A DNA stretch of 64,000 nucleotides from Unio delphinus (Eukaryota > Mollusca > Bivalvia > Unionida > Unionidae), in the NCBI GenBank assembly GCA_029339505.1, contig JAQISU010000210.1:17606001-17670000 (forward strand). Reading direction: 5' to 3'. Each line of letters starts with the position of its first letter. The first letter of the stretch is position 1. Of this stretch, positions 10,957-22,087 are shown piece by piece. Both the position numbers and the translations under genes were made by a program. A model generated the notes under the pieces. It had not been told where the DNA came from. It ran no database searches and saw nothing but the letters and a program-made list of their open reading frames with translations.

Positions 10957-11887
10957 ATGGAATCTATTTATTATTCTCCGAGGGGATACTGGAGGGGTAA
11001 CGCTGCAATCAGTAAACTCGCCAGCGCCGCAAAAGTGAAAAAGGCTACTGCGGCTAATTGGTTATCCAAACAAGCTATATGGCAAATATATTTACCGCGT
11101 CCTAAACAAATCAATTTCTCGCATTTTGATGTTACCGGACCCAATGAAGTTCATCAAGCTGATTTATTGTTTTTATCACATGACAACGGTTACAAATACG
11201 CGTCAACCGTAGTTGATGTTGCGAGTCGATACAAACAAGCAGATCCGTTAAAAAATCATCACCTGAAGTTGCTTCTGCATTTGAAAGGATTTATCGACGA
11301 GGCCCACTACGCTGGCCATATATATTACAAGTTGATCCTGGCAAGGAATTTCAAGGTGTGGTTACATCTACAATGAAACATCACAATGTCACAATACGAC
11401 GAGGACATACTGCACTACATCGCGATCAGGCAATTGTAGAACGATTTAATTGGACTCTTGCTGAGCGGTTATTTGGATATCAATACGCAAAAGAATTCAT
11501 CCAAGAAAATTGATCCCGTGAATGGGTCAAAAGGTTACCAGGGGTAGTTGCAGCGCTAAATAACGAGATTACCAGAGCAATCAATATGAAACCTAGCAAC
11601 GCAATAAAAAAAAGTATATACCACAACCACAGCGGGATAGTGTTTCTCAGCCAATTCTCAGCAATGTCGCCGTGAGATATTTATATGAACCAGGAAAACT
11701 CGAAGGTGGTAAAAAAAAAGGGCTACTGATCCTATTTGGAGTATCACTACGCATAGCATATCCACGATCAACTGGTAGACCTCCAATCTATAAATTGGAT
11801 TCAACTGCCCCTCAGCGGGGTTTTACACTCGAGCAACTACAAGTGATTCCTGACGATACTCAACTGCCGCCGCATGGTCTTAACTAG
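10957..11887 (+). pseudogene. DDE integrase, broken, element 1
   Basis: The first 100 or so residues match the intact element 2 integrase, including the first catalytic Asp in HQAD. The frame then shifts near 11250, so the second Asp (region VDPGKEF) and the Glu (QAIVERF) are read in other frames. A TGA lies near 11512 and a deletion near 11612. The C-terminal part is partly open again at 11672-11887. The TAG at 11885-11887 overlaps the 3' end of the convergent polymerase gene by 8 bp. Confidence 0.88.
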
Positions 11888-14800
11888 CAACGTTGCGTCT
11901 GTTGCACTCAAGTCAAGTCAACATCACATTGTTTCTGACATGACCGAGACTCTTATTTTTTCTGTCTACGGTAAATTGGCTAGGATCTTTATCCGAATAT
12001 TGCCAACGCATTATACAATTGCAACTCGCGCAGTGATTATTCTGTTGCTGCTTCAAAGTGATTATTAATTCGGCATCAATATCAAATTCTCGTTTTTTTT
12101 GTTGTCTTGCTTTTTGTAACCGGAGAGTTTTTTATCAATGATTTTAACATCAATATCATCCATTGTGGTGTCATCATCGCCTGACACTGTCAGGACAATT
12201 CTATTCTTCGAAGTTGATTTATTCGCCCTACTCTAGACACTGCAAGATAGACTAAATTTGACCACTTAATGCGATTATCAACTATCCAAACAATTGTATC
12301 CGTGATGGTTAATCCCTGCGAGGAATGTATCGTCGTTACATAACCCAGTGTCCATGGCGATTTATCAGCACGCAATGCGTCTTCGACAGCACTGATATCA
12401 ACCAGCGCAATATCATTTAACGCTAGTGTTTGTCTTTCGGGTCCTGACGAAGTCACACGTCCTGGAATTTCAACTTCAATATTCTGCCGCCTTGTATCAT
12501 AGGGTCTATAACACAGCGGCACTGGGCGCGTTGGGAATTTTTCTTTGTGAAGCTCAAACAACTTTCTCTGAAGTGTGTCTCTGACTATCTTTCTACTTGC
12601 CACTACAAAATCGTTTGGTCTCCATGCCTCCCAAAATTCCTCCATGGGAGTTTCAGGAATTATTTCTCTGATTATTTCACATTGGATTCTATCCGGTTGT
12701 AATCTAATTAATTTTTTGACCTCACGTAATTGTTCATCAAGTGCCCTATAGTCAGTATCGATTTCTTCATAATAGTCAATAAACCCTTTTAACCAATCAT
12801 ATGGACCCGCGCCGACAAATGGTGGTGGTTGGCCATGATCTCCACACATTATTACCGCTGTATTCTTTTGCAGCAACCAATCAAGAAACATTTTTAATAC
12901 ATCTAACGAAACCGTACATATCTCATCCCAAATAATAATCGCAGGGATGAATTTTTCACCCATTCTTTCAGGGGTCCATTTGTCGCCGTTTTATCGAAAA
13001 AAAACTGTGATAAATGCAAGCTTCAACGTTTCGTTGTTTTATCTCTCGCGCTAATCTATGGGTTGGTGTCAGCACAATCATATTTTTCCCACGATATAAT
13101 TCAATCGCCCGAGTCGTTTTTCCTGACCCGCCACAGCCGTTTAAATAAACTGTTTTATATCTACAAATTGGATCAGATATCGGCGGTGCATTAGAACGTT
13201 CTAATAAATTATCACCCGCGTAAGTAATTACTTTTAATTTCAACGTCTGCTGATTCAGAATAATCACGCAGCATTTCTTTTTTAATTCTGCATGATCCCC
13301 AACTTTCATCCGAATTAGTGAATTCAGCAACTGCGCAACTGTACTTGCTGTTAATGTAAAATGAATCAACGGCAACTCTAACCGCAGTGTCAGGAAATCT
13401 ATTTATCATTGAAAATAAATTAATACAAGCATAACCCAGCATAGACGACCTCAAATGTGTATACGGAGAACTGTGTCCATCGTTGTAAGTAACAATTGTA
13501 CCCAATTTTGTTCCATCGGACACAAAAGCGTCCTTACGATCCACATATATATTTTTGGATACTGTATCCGCGATTGCAAAGTCATATTCGGTGCTATCTA
13601 TAATCAACCGTGAAGAATATCTTTTGTAGTCGCATTCTTTCCCTCCCTGAGTGAATTTTCCAATTATTCTTCTGCCGAGATCTTTTGCTTCGTTGTTTCG
13701 TTGATTAAATATCCGTTTGGACCACTCAATGATATATTCTTCGTCGGCATCAATATGTTTTCTGGATTCCTCAATTATACTATCAAGACTTTCTGGTTCT
13801 GGTAACCAGACATTGGTTTGTTTCCGATATGATATAATTGCTTCACTGACCGTCAGCGAAATTAACATTTTTGTATCAATCATGAATCGTAATAACGCTA
13901 TTGGCAGCCACTTCTTTTCAGACATGTGTCTACCAATCCAAATATAACAAGCGCGATGAAGTCCTGCTGCGAACTCAAATGATACTACACGAGCGAATCC
14001 AGTTAAATCAAAATCAGGCAGCGGCCCATTAATTGCAACACGAGTCATTTCATGTACGGGGTGTCCAAATCGTTTAAAATACTCAGTACACTCTCCATAA
14101 CCAAGAAAACTCGCAGGATAACAAGCAACCATATCAACTGAAATTATATTATCACGGTCGTATTTGTTATTCCATAAACCACCATGATTAAATTCTAAAC
14201 AACTAGCCTCAATATCTGGCAAGAATTCTATGCGTGTTAGTTACCATGCGTTTTTGATTCTCGCAAAATGAGCTGCAACCGACGGGATTGTAAAACAGTT
14301 TGTCAATAATTGTTCATCGTTGATAATTTTATTATTTATGGCTTCGCCACACGCCGTTATAAACCCACTAGCTGTTTTTTTTTCATTTTGTTGTGAAATT
14401 CTTCAGTGCGGTATAATTCACCGTTTGGTCTTACAAACTGATCAAACGTATCCGTGTCGTTTTCAGTACTGCGAAGTAACCACACCGACACTGGGTCGTT
14501 TTTACTCAAATGCGCAATAGCATCGAATAGTTTCTCTTCAACGAGAAAACCATCCCTGGATAAATCTTCTCCCAAGAATTCCGTGGGTATATACTTTATT
14601 GTTCTGTTTCGTGGAAATATTGTGACCGCGGACGTCCATGCGTGTTCGTTATGATCAATAACTTTGATTGGAGCTCAATGTTTATTCTATTTCGATTTAT
14701 ATAATACCTCACCGGTTATCGTTGTAACGGTTATCGGAAATTTCAGCGACTTTTCTAATTTAGCTATATCGCTAATAGTTGCCCCGCGCTCTTTCACTGT

Positions 14801-15437
14801 TAACTCCCATTCATTAATTTTTTTCCGTCTTAGATCAGTCAATTTGTTTCCGCGGAGTGCATTTGTAAAATGTTCTGTTATTCGTGCTGCTACACATTTG
14901 AGTGGCAAAGCCACTGACGAAGTCGCCGGCGACGACTGTTTCATCGGCGCTAGTTTTCCTATATCAGGTTTTTCATTTAACGGATATATCCCATACACAA
15001 CTGCTGTTTCAGGATATGCTCGTTCATAGTATGGTTTGTCAATTCCAGTTAACAGACCCGGCTTAGAATCACGGCTAACAAAGACTGTTTTCTTGTCTTT
15101 GAGAATCGGTTCAAACTTGTCTCGTATAATCTAACCGCCTGATTCTACACGGATAATGAATTTCACTCTAAAAAAATGCTTTTTGTTGCCAAGTTGTGAT
15201 ATTATCGTAGCTGAGTTTTCGTCGTTCATGGTGGCTTCAACAATGTCATCAATTCGAAATGTTGACCAGCTATGAGATGCACCGTCGTGCTTGAATTCAT
15301 TAATACAATCGCGTATTTTGTTTATCAGGGCTCTATCCGTTATTGCCCGTTTTGGCACATTTTCGAGGGTTCTATCGAGATTGAATTTAACATTTTTGAA
15401 AGGCTTAATTGCTGACAAACTCTCGAATTCCTCGGTT
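11880..15437 (-). pseudogene. Family-B DNA polymerase / SF1 helicase / HNH fusion, broken, element 1
   Basis: The - strand keeps all parts of the element 2 gene, in pieces: N-terminal block 15131-15437, then 14687-15130, 14357-14680, palm block 13212-14222, Walker A block 12968-13211, helicase block 12190-12963, and HNH remnant down to 11880. Motif A reads DMVACYP and motif C AVDS. Walker A is GCGGSGKTT and Walker B IIWDEI; the helicase end has TIHSSQG and YLAVSRV. Lesions are TAG at 15131-15133, TAG/TGA near 14680, frameshifts near 14370, 13215-13250, 12965 and 12195, and a TGA replacing a Cys codon in the HNH tail. The ancestral start codon is also lost. It lacks the N-terminal repeats of element 2. 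Confidence 0.85.
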
Positions 15438-15478
15438 ATATAATTAAAACAAGGATTTAAATAGAAAAATATAGTATA
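15438..15478. promoter_or_regulatory. Divergent intergenic region, element 1
   Basis: About 40 bp separates the polymerase gene (-) from the Cys-rich gene (+). It holds TTTAAATAG and AATATAGTATAATG, TATA-like in both directions. The corresponding gap in element 2 (56180-56221) shares TTAAAACAAG and ATTTAAAT, so a bidirectional early promoter is plausible. Confidence 0.4.
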
Positions 15479-15801
15479 ATGAATCACTGCAAGTGGCTTA
15501 TGATTGGATCGGCGACCCCGTGTAACAAATCATGCAGAAGCGAATTCTGTGGGTATCATTTACAGAGCGTTCGCAACGGTTCCCTTGGCCCCCTCCCGTG
15601 CCTCCGATGTGGGGTAGGGGTAAGGGGAAAATCACAATTGTGTCTCAGTTGTGGCGGCAAACGATACAGGGAACTAAAACGCTTTATGACAAACGAATGA
15701 AAAATACCGTCATTGACCCTAACGATGACAAAGTCATCAAAACCCCTCAAGATTATATCCAGAGTTTTATAATTAAAGCAGATAATAAATTAGATAAGTA
15801 G
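15479..15801 (+). pseudogene. Small Cys-rich (zinc-finger) protein, frameshifted, element 1
   Basis: Starts MNHCKWLMIG like element 2. Cysteines are paired as PCNKSC, FCGYH, PCLRCG and LCLSCGG, suggesting two or more zinc sites. Open to 15700, where a one-base loss near 15680 moves the C-terminal third into another frame ending at 15801. CxH-type fingers of this kind occur in viral small proteins, but I cannot assign a role. It lies in the early-looking cluster next to the polymerase and the HNH gene. Confidence 0.65.
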
Positions 15802-15814
15802 TATTATTATACAA

Positions 15815-16348
15815 ATGAGCCAAGATTTCAGACCCCATCCAGTGCTTGTTAATTATGAAGCCTCCAGTGGTGGTGTTCTTAGAAATTGCAGACTAAAGAA
15901 ACCGGTTGGATCTCTGAATAATATGGGATTCTTGATGCTTGGTGTCAAGAAGAAGAAATATTATTGTCATCGATTCGCATACGAATGTCACAACGGATTG
16001 ATCAAAGGTGGTTTTTTGATCGATCACATTGATGGATTCCCTCAAAATAATAAATTGGATAATTTACGAGTTGTTACTCAGCGTCAGAATACAAACTTAG
16101 GCAGGACTGGGACATATAAGTCAGTTGGAAAGTGACCCGTAAAATCATTTGATTTAGAAAATAACAAAGAAACAATATTTCAATCAATGAATGCGGCTGG
16201 AAAATATTTTGACATTTGTGGGCCTTCAGTACAAAGAGTAGCAGAAGGAATTTATCAAACAGCTGTCTCAAAAAAGACAGGTCACAGGATAAAATTTTCA
16301 TATATCAAGGGAGATAAATCCTTTATGGATAAGTCCTACCCCTCATAA
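15815..16348 (+). pseudogene. HNH/NUMOD-type endonuclease, nonsense-broken, element 1
   Basis: The first 106 residues carry the HNH_3-type core: YYCHRFAYECHNG, then IDHIDGFPQNN, then NLRVVTQRQN. A TGA at 16133-16135 interrupts the frame, and the NUMOD1-like tail (FQSMNAAGKYFDI...) continues in the same frame to TAA near 16348. Such proteins are usually homing-type nucleases that cut DNA lacking their own gene. The gene is at the same place in both elements. Confidence 0.75.
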
Positions 16349-17580
16349 CACTCTACTCACAAAGTTCCCTTGTATTATGACCGTCAAGGTATTTGTGTCG
16401 TCTGCTATTCTCACAGGTAGAGAGATAGGTATAATTGTGTGCGCGCCCACGTGACTGTAATGGAGTACACTTGATTGTGAGTTTCGGTAGAGTTAGTTAA
16501 ATAAATAAAACTTTTAACACTTTTTATTGTCGCTTGGCTAAAACCTCATCATTTAAACAGTTGTATTTATTTTTTATAAACTCTTATAGACCATCTACAT
16601 TCAGCTATTATACACTTTCAGTACAACGTTCTTTATAATCCAACGCGTTACCTATGTTCGCTCAGCCGGAACGAGCATGAAATATTAGTGTTTTGAATTG
16701 CGAAACCCCCTATTGGATTTCACATTCATTGAAGTAAGTGGGTGTGAATAAAATCACTATGTAAAAGTTGCAGTTATATTAAAAATTCCTCTTTGTGACC
16801 TAATCGGTAACTACACGCAGTTATCTAGCAGCTGTATTCTTTTGTTTAGTTTTTATTCAAATATTTGTCTGTTTTAAATGATGTGGAACAGCATTAATAA
16901 GTAATTCAAGGAAATAAAATAACACACCCGTGAATCAACGCTGCTTTATTAGTCACCTTATATACGTTATGACTCATAATAAGCTTGGGGCTTTCGAAAG
17001 TCGATCCGACCGATCAAAATTAACCCACGCCATTGAACCGGGCGTGTGGTTGTCTTTTGTCAGTCATGCAACCGGGTTAATTTAATTGGGTTGCTTTTGA
17101 TTGGTTGGATTGGCCGTAGAAAAATCCGCCCCGTCGTTTCATGTTTGTGCTGTCTTGTGCCGTCCCACATCATTACATCACAAATTCAATCATCGTTTCA
17201 TTGAATATAATCTATCCTTAATTAAGTTAATTAAGATAATTACACTTTCTCTGCCTAAAATCTGCCACAACACTCGAGTGGAGATATATACGGCATTGTA
17301 CGTCCTTAATTAAGTATACGTTTGCCTAAAATCTGCCACAACACTCGAGTGGAGATGTATATGGCATTGTACCGTCCATTAATTAAGTATATATATGCCT
17401 AAAATCTGCTACAACACTCGAGTGGAGATTATACGGTATTGTACTGTCCTTAATTAAGTTAATAAAGTAACCTCAGGGTCTCTCTGACGTCATAGGGCGC
17501 CAGCGAGATTGCCAAATGGGGTATCGAAAAACGGAGTCTAAAATGACCCAATTTTTTTTTTAATAATTAGAGATACAGTA
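16349..17580. other. Element-1-specific spacer of about 1.2 kb
   Basis: In element 2 the HNH gene is followed within 45 bp by the 118-aa gene; here 1.2 kb intervenes. I see no convincing coding region. It may be an inserted non-autonomous repeat or a regulatory or replication region. Its right part holds the triple hairpin repeat at 17215-17465. Boundaries with inverted ends or target duplications were not found by eye. Confidence 0.55.
17215..17465. repeat. Three tandem hairpin repeats, about 72 bp each, element 1
   Basis: The units share GCCTAAAATCTGCCACAACA, CACTCGAGTGGAGAT and a palindromic CTTAATTAAG. In each unit ATCT-CCAC pairs with GTGG-AGAT around a short loop (17260-17285, 17331-17356, 17404-17429). 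In the third copy a C-to-T change in the 5' arm is tolerated as a G:U pair. The inner CACTCGAGTG is itself a perfect 10-bp palindrome. Confidence 0.75.
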
Positions 17581-17592
17581 TACTATAAAAAT

Positions 17593-17949
17593 ATGGGTAT
17601 CAAAGATGTAAATGCTATAATCACTGAAATTTCAAATTTGCAGAATCGAGGGATAGTATTATCTGAAGATCTCGACTGCGACAGGATTACCTCAGAATAT
17701 GAAGACATTGAGTATCAGTCTAGTAAGGGTCGTTATGTTTTACCTAAGATGTACAGGCTTGTGAAAGGAATTCAAAAGTCCATCAATGCTTGTTTGTACG
17801 GTAACGACATTAAAGCATTTATAACGCTATTTAGCACCGTTGAAGCAATACGTCAAAATCTCGGCCAAGAGTATCAAAAACGAGCTAAAATTAGTTCTAA
17901 AGTTCGTGATCTTAGAAAAATATTAAACGAGGAAAAACCCGTATCTTAA
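17593..17949 (+). CDS. Conserved 118-aa protein of unknown function, element 1
   Basis: Intact, with the same length and matching sequence as 57128-57484 (start MGIKDVNAIITEISNL against MNSEKMNSIIDEISKL). Mostly helical in character, with charged heptad-like stretches, and no signal peptide, membrane segment or recognised motif. Its position between the early nuclease and the structural genes, and its conservation at equal length, suggest a real virus gene. ACTATAAAAATATG just upstream is TATA-like. Confidence 0.7.
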   Translation: MGIKDVNAIITEISNLQNRGIVLSEDLDCDRITSEYEDIEYQSSKGRYVLPKMYRLVKGIQKSINACLYGNDIKAFITLFSTVEAIRQNLGQEYQKRAKISSKVRDLRKILNEEKPVS

Positions 17950-18154
17950 TCACGTGAGCGTTACTATAAAAATAGGCCTTCAGTAAATTTTTTAATAAAA
18001 TTTATTTTTTTTAGCGTTTTTTGTAACACTTGTTACACTTGTTACATGGGATTTTCTCCTGAAAGAATACTCAGCAGTTTGGGTTTGTATACAGATATAG
18101 AATGAAAACATCAATGCATTATTCACATTTGAAAACTCAGTTCACAAACAATAT

Positions 18155-19145
18155 ATGGTGGGTGAATCGCTTACAACTAGATTAGCCCGAGAGCGGCTAG
18201 CAGCAATTAAAAAGTTTATACCGGTTCGAGACAGACTTCGCGAGAAACTTCAACAACGACAACAAGCGCAGACTGACTTTTCTGTGTCAAGTGAACAACT
18301 GTTTACTCCGATAACAAGTGCGACCAAAGATGTGAAAAAGTTAACTGAAGCAGCAATATACGGAGATATTCCTGAAAAAGAACGATCAAAGAAGGCGCCG
18401 CTGCTTGATACGCTTGAAAAGATATCAGCAGAGACTGAACAAACACGCGCAGGGATACAACAGCTATCCAGTGATATAAAAACCCAACGCGAAATTGAAG
18501 AACGCGAAGAAGAACAAGAAGGTGCAGCTGCAGGAAGAGACTATTCACCTGAAAGTATATTTACAGTCTCAGCATTAAATGAAATTAGAGGAAAACATAC
18601 GGATTTCGAATTAGCTAATTTTGCTAGAGAAAGTTTTCCAAAGGGTAAAAGAGAGAATTTTTTACGCGACGAGTTTAAAAATTTTATAAGAAGCAAAGAC
18701 ACTTGGGCATGAAAAATATATTTAGCGAGACACGGCGGGGATAAAATCAGAGCGTTGCAGCACCCTGGTTATAATAACTTTCTAGCTGCGGTTAAAAGCG
18801 GTCCACAACCACCACGTTATACGGAGGATCCAATCCCGGAGGAAATAGACATTAGAGCAGAGGCCGGTTCTAAGAAAACAAACGGAAAAGGATATTCGAT
18901 TGGAAATCCTTTGGATTTCAACGCAACCGTGACATGCCCTGGTAATATTCTCTCGGATATATCACGGCTGAAGTACGTATCGGGGGAAAACGAGCCGGAA
19001 ACAACTCCATTGAAATAATTAATGAAGCAGCTGATATCTGTAGACGATTATTTGCCGGCGGTATCATGGACATTGATGTATATCGAGAACACATTGCTGA
19101 ATTAGTTGAAAATCACAGAGACGCCCATGGTTATCACAGCGATTA
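18155..19145 (+). pseudogene. Modular structural-type protein, broken, element 1
   Basis: The N-terminal module (about 120 residues, LTTRLARERL..AIKKFIP) matches element 2. The C-terminal module (CPGNILSDISRL ... IINEAADICRRLF) also matches, and resembles a protein I recall next to the capsid genes in Polintons. The middle is unrelated between the elements. Lesions: TGA at 18710-18712 and a frameshift near 18980-19010. Coiled-coil-like Glu/Arg-rich stretch around residues 110-130. Role inferred as virion-associated from position only. Confidence 0.65.
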
Positions 19146-19214
19146 AAATCAAAGATTTTCAATGGAATTGACTACGCAATTCACTAATTGAAAAACTAAT
19201 AGTTTTATAACAAA

Positions 19215-19708
19215 ATCATTATACACTACAGCCATGATAAACCCGTAAGCATCTACGTGGTGAACTCACAATTGCCTGTTTACCGCGCGTGGTACGGAGA
19301 TGGTCTCGGCAGTACCATCGCGGGTTATTTACAAGAATAGCCCCAAAAGTGGTGCCGCTAGCTAAACAATTATCAATGAAATCCATTGATATTATTCGTG
19401 ATAAGGGAATCAGCGCTGTTGGAAATCTTGCCGGAAAGGCATTTTCTGCTGCGAAAGATAAAAAAACATCATTGGTGCGAAAGAAACCAACAGCGACGAA
19501 GTCGATGGTGAAACCACCAGTGCTGCCATCAACGACAGTGATGCCTGCAAAAATCAGCAAAGCAATAAATAGCGCAGTGGAAGAAAAACTAGCGTCGTTA
19601 GCTGCTTCGGTGACTCCGTCGCCATTGACGGCTTCGCCGGTAACAGATAGCGATATCATGAACGAGATAGCAGGAAGTGGTTTGAAACGAAAACGAAAAC
19701 GACGATGA
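19215..19708 (+). pseudogene. Basic core-like protein, broken, element 1
   Basis: Homolog of 59134-59598. The start codon is changed to ATC, and a frameshift near 19330 (after GDGLGSTIAG) separates the N-terminal 40 residues from the open tail 19346-19708. The tail is Lys/Arg/Ala-rich and ends KRKRKRR, like viral core or minor capsid proteins. The motif YGDGLG followed by a hydrophobic stretch is shared with element 2. Confidence 0.65.
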
Positions 19709-19718
19709 TTACAAAGAG

Positions 19719-19754
19719 TTTCACAATTGAAAACACTAGTATGTTAATAAAATG
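19719..19754 (+). promoter_or_regulatory. Late-gene upstream motif before the capsid gene, element 1
   Basis: TTTCACAATTGAAAACACTAG followed by TTAATAAAATG. Nearly the same block stands before the membrane-protein gene at 23900-23936 and before its element 2 homolog at 63485-63523. Probably a late promoter or 5' leader shared by structural genes. Confidence 0.5.
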
Positions 19755-21151
19755 TTTAAACGAACAGCTGATCCCGCGCTTGATATGGAATCCCCAGTGC
19801 GCAAAGACGATTCCGTCCGCGATTATCAATTTTATTCCTATCATGCAATACAACCCGACCTACGATCGCGAGTTGAACTTCAAGTCCATGATACCAGTAA
19901 ATACTATTTGCCGTGTGAAGCGTTTATCGAAGTAGAAGGAGAACTTGTACAACTTACTGATACTCCTGCTGTACCAGCACCGTATCCAGATGGTGCCAAT
20001 GTCGGCTTAGTCAATAATGGTATCATGTCGCTATTTGAGAGTGCAAGATATCTCTAGATTGAGTCTATAGAACGTGATGTTGATGTGGCTACAACAATAA
20101 TTGGGTTAGCAAGATATTCTAACGATTATACAAGATCAACAGGTCCGTCTATGATGTTTGCAAAAGATAATAAAAACACTGCTGGATCCACTCAATTTAT
20201 TGTACGACGACCAAATAATAATGCTGGCGCTGCTACTGTTGATGTCGAGGATATGATTATAAATACTGATCCCCAGTACAATCTAGGAGCTGCAACACGA
20301 ATAGCAATGTTGGCAGGACAACGTAGATCGTTTTCATGTGCTATTCCGTTGCATCATATATTTCGATTCTGCAGAAATGTACGAAAAGTTATTTATGGAG
20401 CGAAGCATACAGTAGTACTCGTGCGAAAGGGTAGTTACGATGATGCAATCTGGAGAATTTTAGCGGATCTTGCAAATCCAGATGCTGACGCTGGTAAAGT
20501 CGTTTTAAGTAAATTGGTCTTGTGGATGCCAGTAATGACCCCATCAATTACCACAGAACAGCGACTACTATCATTTATGTATGCGGGTGCCAAATCATTG
20601 CTAAGTTGGCTAACAACAACAGCAGATGTTAAGCAATCAAATATCAATGGTACATTTACATGGAACTTAGCATCACAACAAGGCGTTTCAGCTACACGTC
20701 ATATATTTATTGCGTTGCAGGATATGACAAGCGTGAATTCACAATTGCACAGTCATATGATATTTGATCAATTAGGAGTTACTGAGGTCTCGTTGAGAAT
20801 AAATGGCCAGCAGGAACCATCCGAAAACATACAACTTAATTACGGTCAAAACTATATTGCGCGCGTGTACCATCATATGCTGTCATATATGGGCCGTGAT
20901 CAAAATGTTGATACTGGTTTGCAAATATCGCAATATGATTTTAAGAACTTGTATCCGATCTACTATATTTCGCTGGAACATCTTGATTTAACAAGGCAAT
21001 CCGTCGTTAATATACACTTCAGAGCTAATGTCCTTCGTGGCGCTATTGCTAATTATAGAGCGGTTGCTGTCATTCTCAGTGATAAATCAATGTTGTTATA
21101 AGGGGTTGGCGGACGAATGAGACTTATTGATGCACCAGTGGAAAATATGTA
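19752..21151 (+). pseudogene. Major capsid protein (hexon-like), two nonsense codons, element 1
   Basis: About 465 codons in one frame from ATG 19752 to TAA 21149-21151, matching element 2 along its length. Landmarks are DYQFYSYHAI near the start, the SFSCAIPLHHIFRFCRNVRKV block, LYPIYYISLEHLDL, and the end APVENM. These fit the double-jelly-roll capsid protein of Polintons/adintoviruses. TAG at 20055-20057 sits beside a 12-bp deletion, and TAA at 21099-21101 replaces a Glu codon 17 codons before the natural end. No frameshift was seen, making this the best-preserved long gene of element 1. Confidence 0.85.
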
Positions 21152-21200
21152 AACGATTCACAATTAGATCAATTGAAAGCATAAATAGTTTTACAATAAA

Positions 21201-21625
21201 ATGCCATATAGTGTTGTTAGTGTCAAGCTTACTGATGGTCAGGTCAAGAAATTGCGATGTCCGGCGGTACACATAAAATATCATTAACGGATCGTCAAAT
21301 AAAACATTTCAATGATGCGCTAAAGAAACAGCGAGGGGTTCAAATTGTATTCTCGAAGGCCGCAGTCGCCAACATGATAAAATCAGGTGGTATATTTCCA
21401 TTGTTAGCCGCAATATCAGCATTGATTGCCGCGCCTACCCCAGCGGTACCGAGAGCGGCTGCGTTGGGAGCCGTTGGTACAGCGGCAGGAATGGCGTCGA
21501 AAAAGGCAACTGGGAAAGGATATAAAAAAGGGAAAGAGTCTAAGACTACCAGGAACTCCGTATTCATGGTACAGCGGAAGGGGTCTGAGAATACCAGGAA
21601 CGGTTTATTAGTTGAAAACCCAATT
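21201..21625 (+). pseudogene. pVI-like minor capsid/membrane-active protein, broken, element 1
   Basis: Starts MPYSVVSVKLTDGQVKKL like element 2, then has a deletion with frame change near 21255. The middle, GGIFPLLAAISALIA followed by an Ala/Gly-rich stretch, is the amphipathic hydrophobic segment typical of the small pVI-like protein of this group. A second frame change near 21525 moves the Tyr/Gly-rich tail (PGTPYSWYSG) out of frame. The present open frame therefore runs on into the protease. Confidence 0.7.
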
Positions 21626-21631
21626 CTTCCC

Positions 21632-22080
21632 ATGTCCAATTTAGATTTAATTGATGCTGCTAAAAAACTATCGATAAAAAACTTCAGAGGGGTTTTTATA
21701 AAAGATCAGTTGCCGAGAAAACCTAAACGCGTTGAAACCGGTATCATCAATCTTGATAACAGTAACGGATCAGGAACTCACTGGGTTGCATACGCGATTG
21801 ATCCACGTGGGATTGTCTATTTTGATTCATATGGGCTAGCTCCGCCAAGCAAGTTTATGCGGTATATTAACTCAAAGAATCAATTAATGCCGATTTTTTT
21901 AGTCCACGCTGCCAACACAACAATTAAATGATCCACCGATATGCGGCCGTGAAGTATTAAATATCCTCGCGGAGATTTCATCGTCACAGAAACCACCTCA
22001 TCTGGTTGTAAATAAATACACGAGTGGAAAATTACAAGGTAATTTTAGAGAACCAATAAATTTAAAACACAAGTTGCGCT
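21632..22080 (+). pseudogene. Adenain-type cysteine protease, frameshifted, element 1
   Basis: Starts MSNLDLIDAAKKL. The His motif GTHWVAY and the acidic motif YFDSYG are in frame. A frame change near 21870-21900 puts the PPICGREV region with the nucleophilic Cys into another frame. The ORF continuing from the pVI-like gene stops at 21931. Confidence 0.8.
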
Positions 22081-22087
22081 AACAATA

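Noticed and set aside
19219..19659. 146-codon open frame on the - strand
   Set aside because: Antisense shadow of the core-like protein gene.
21340..21639. 99-codon open frame on the - strand
   Set aside because: Antisense shadow of the Ala-rich pVI-like gene.
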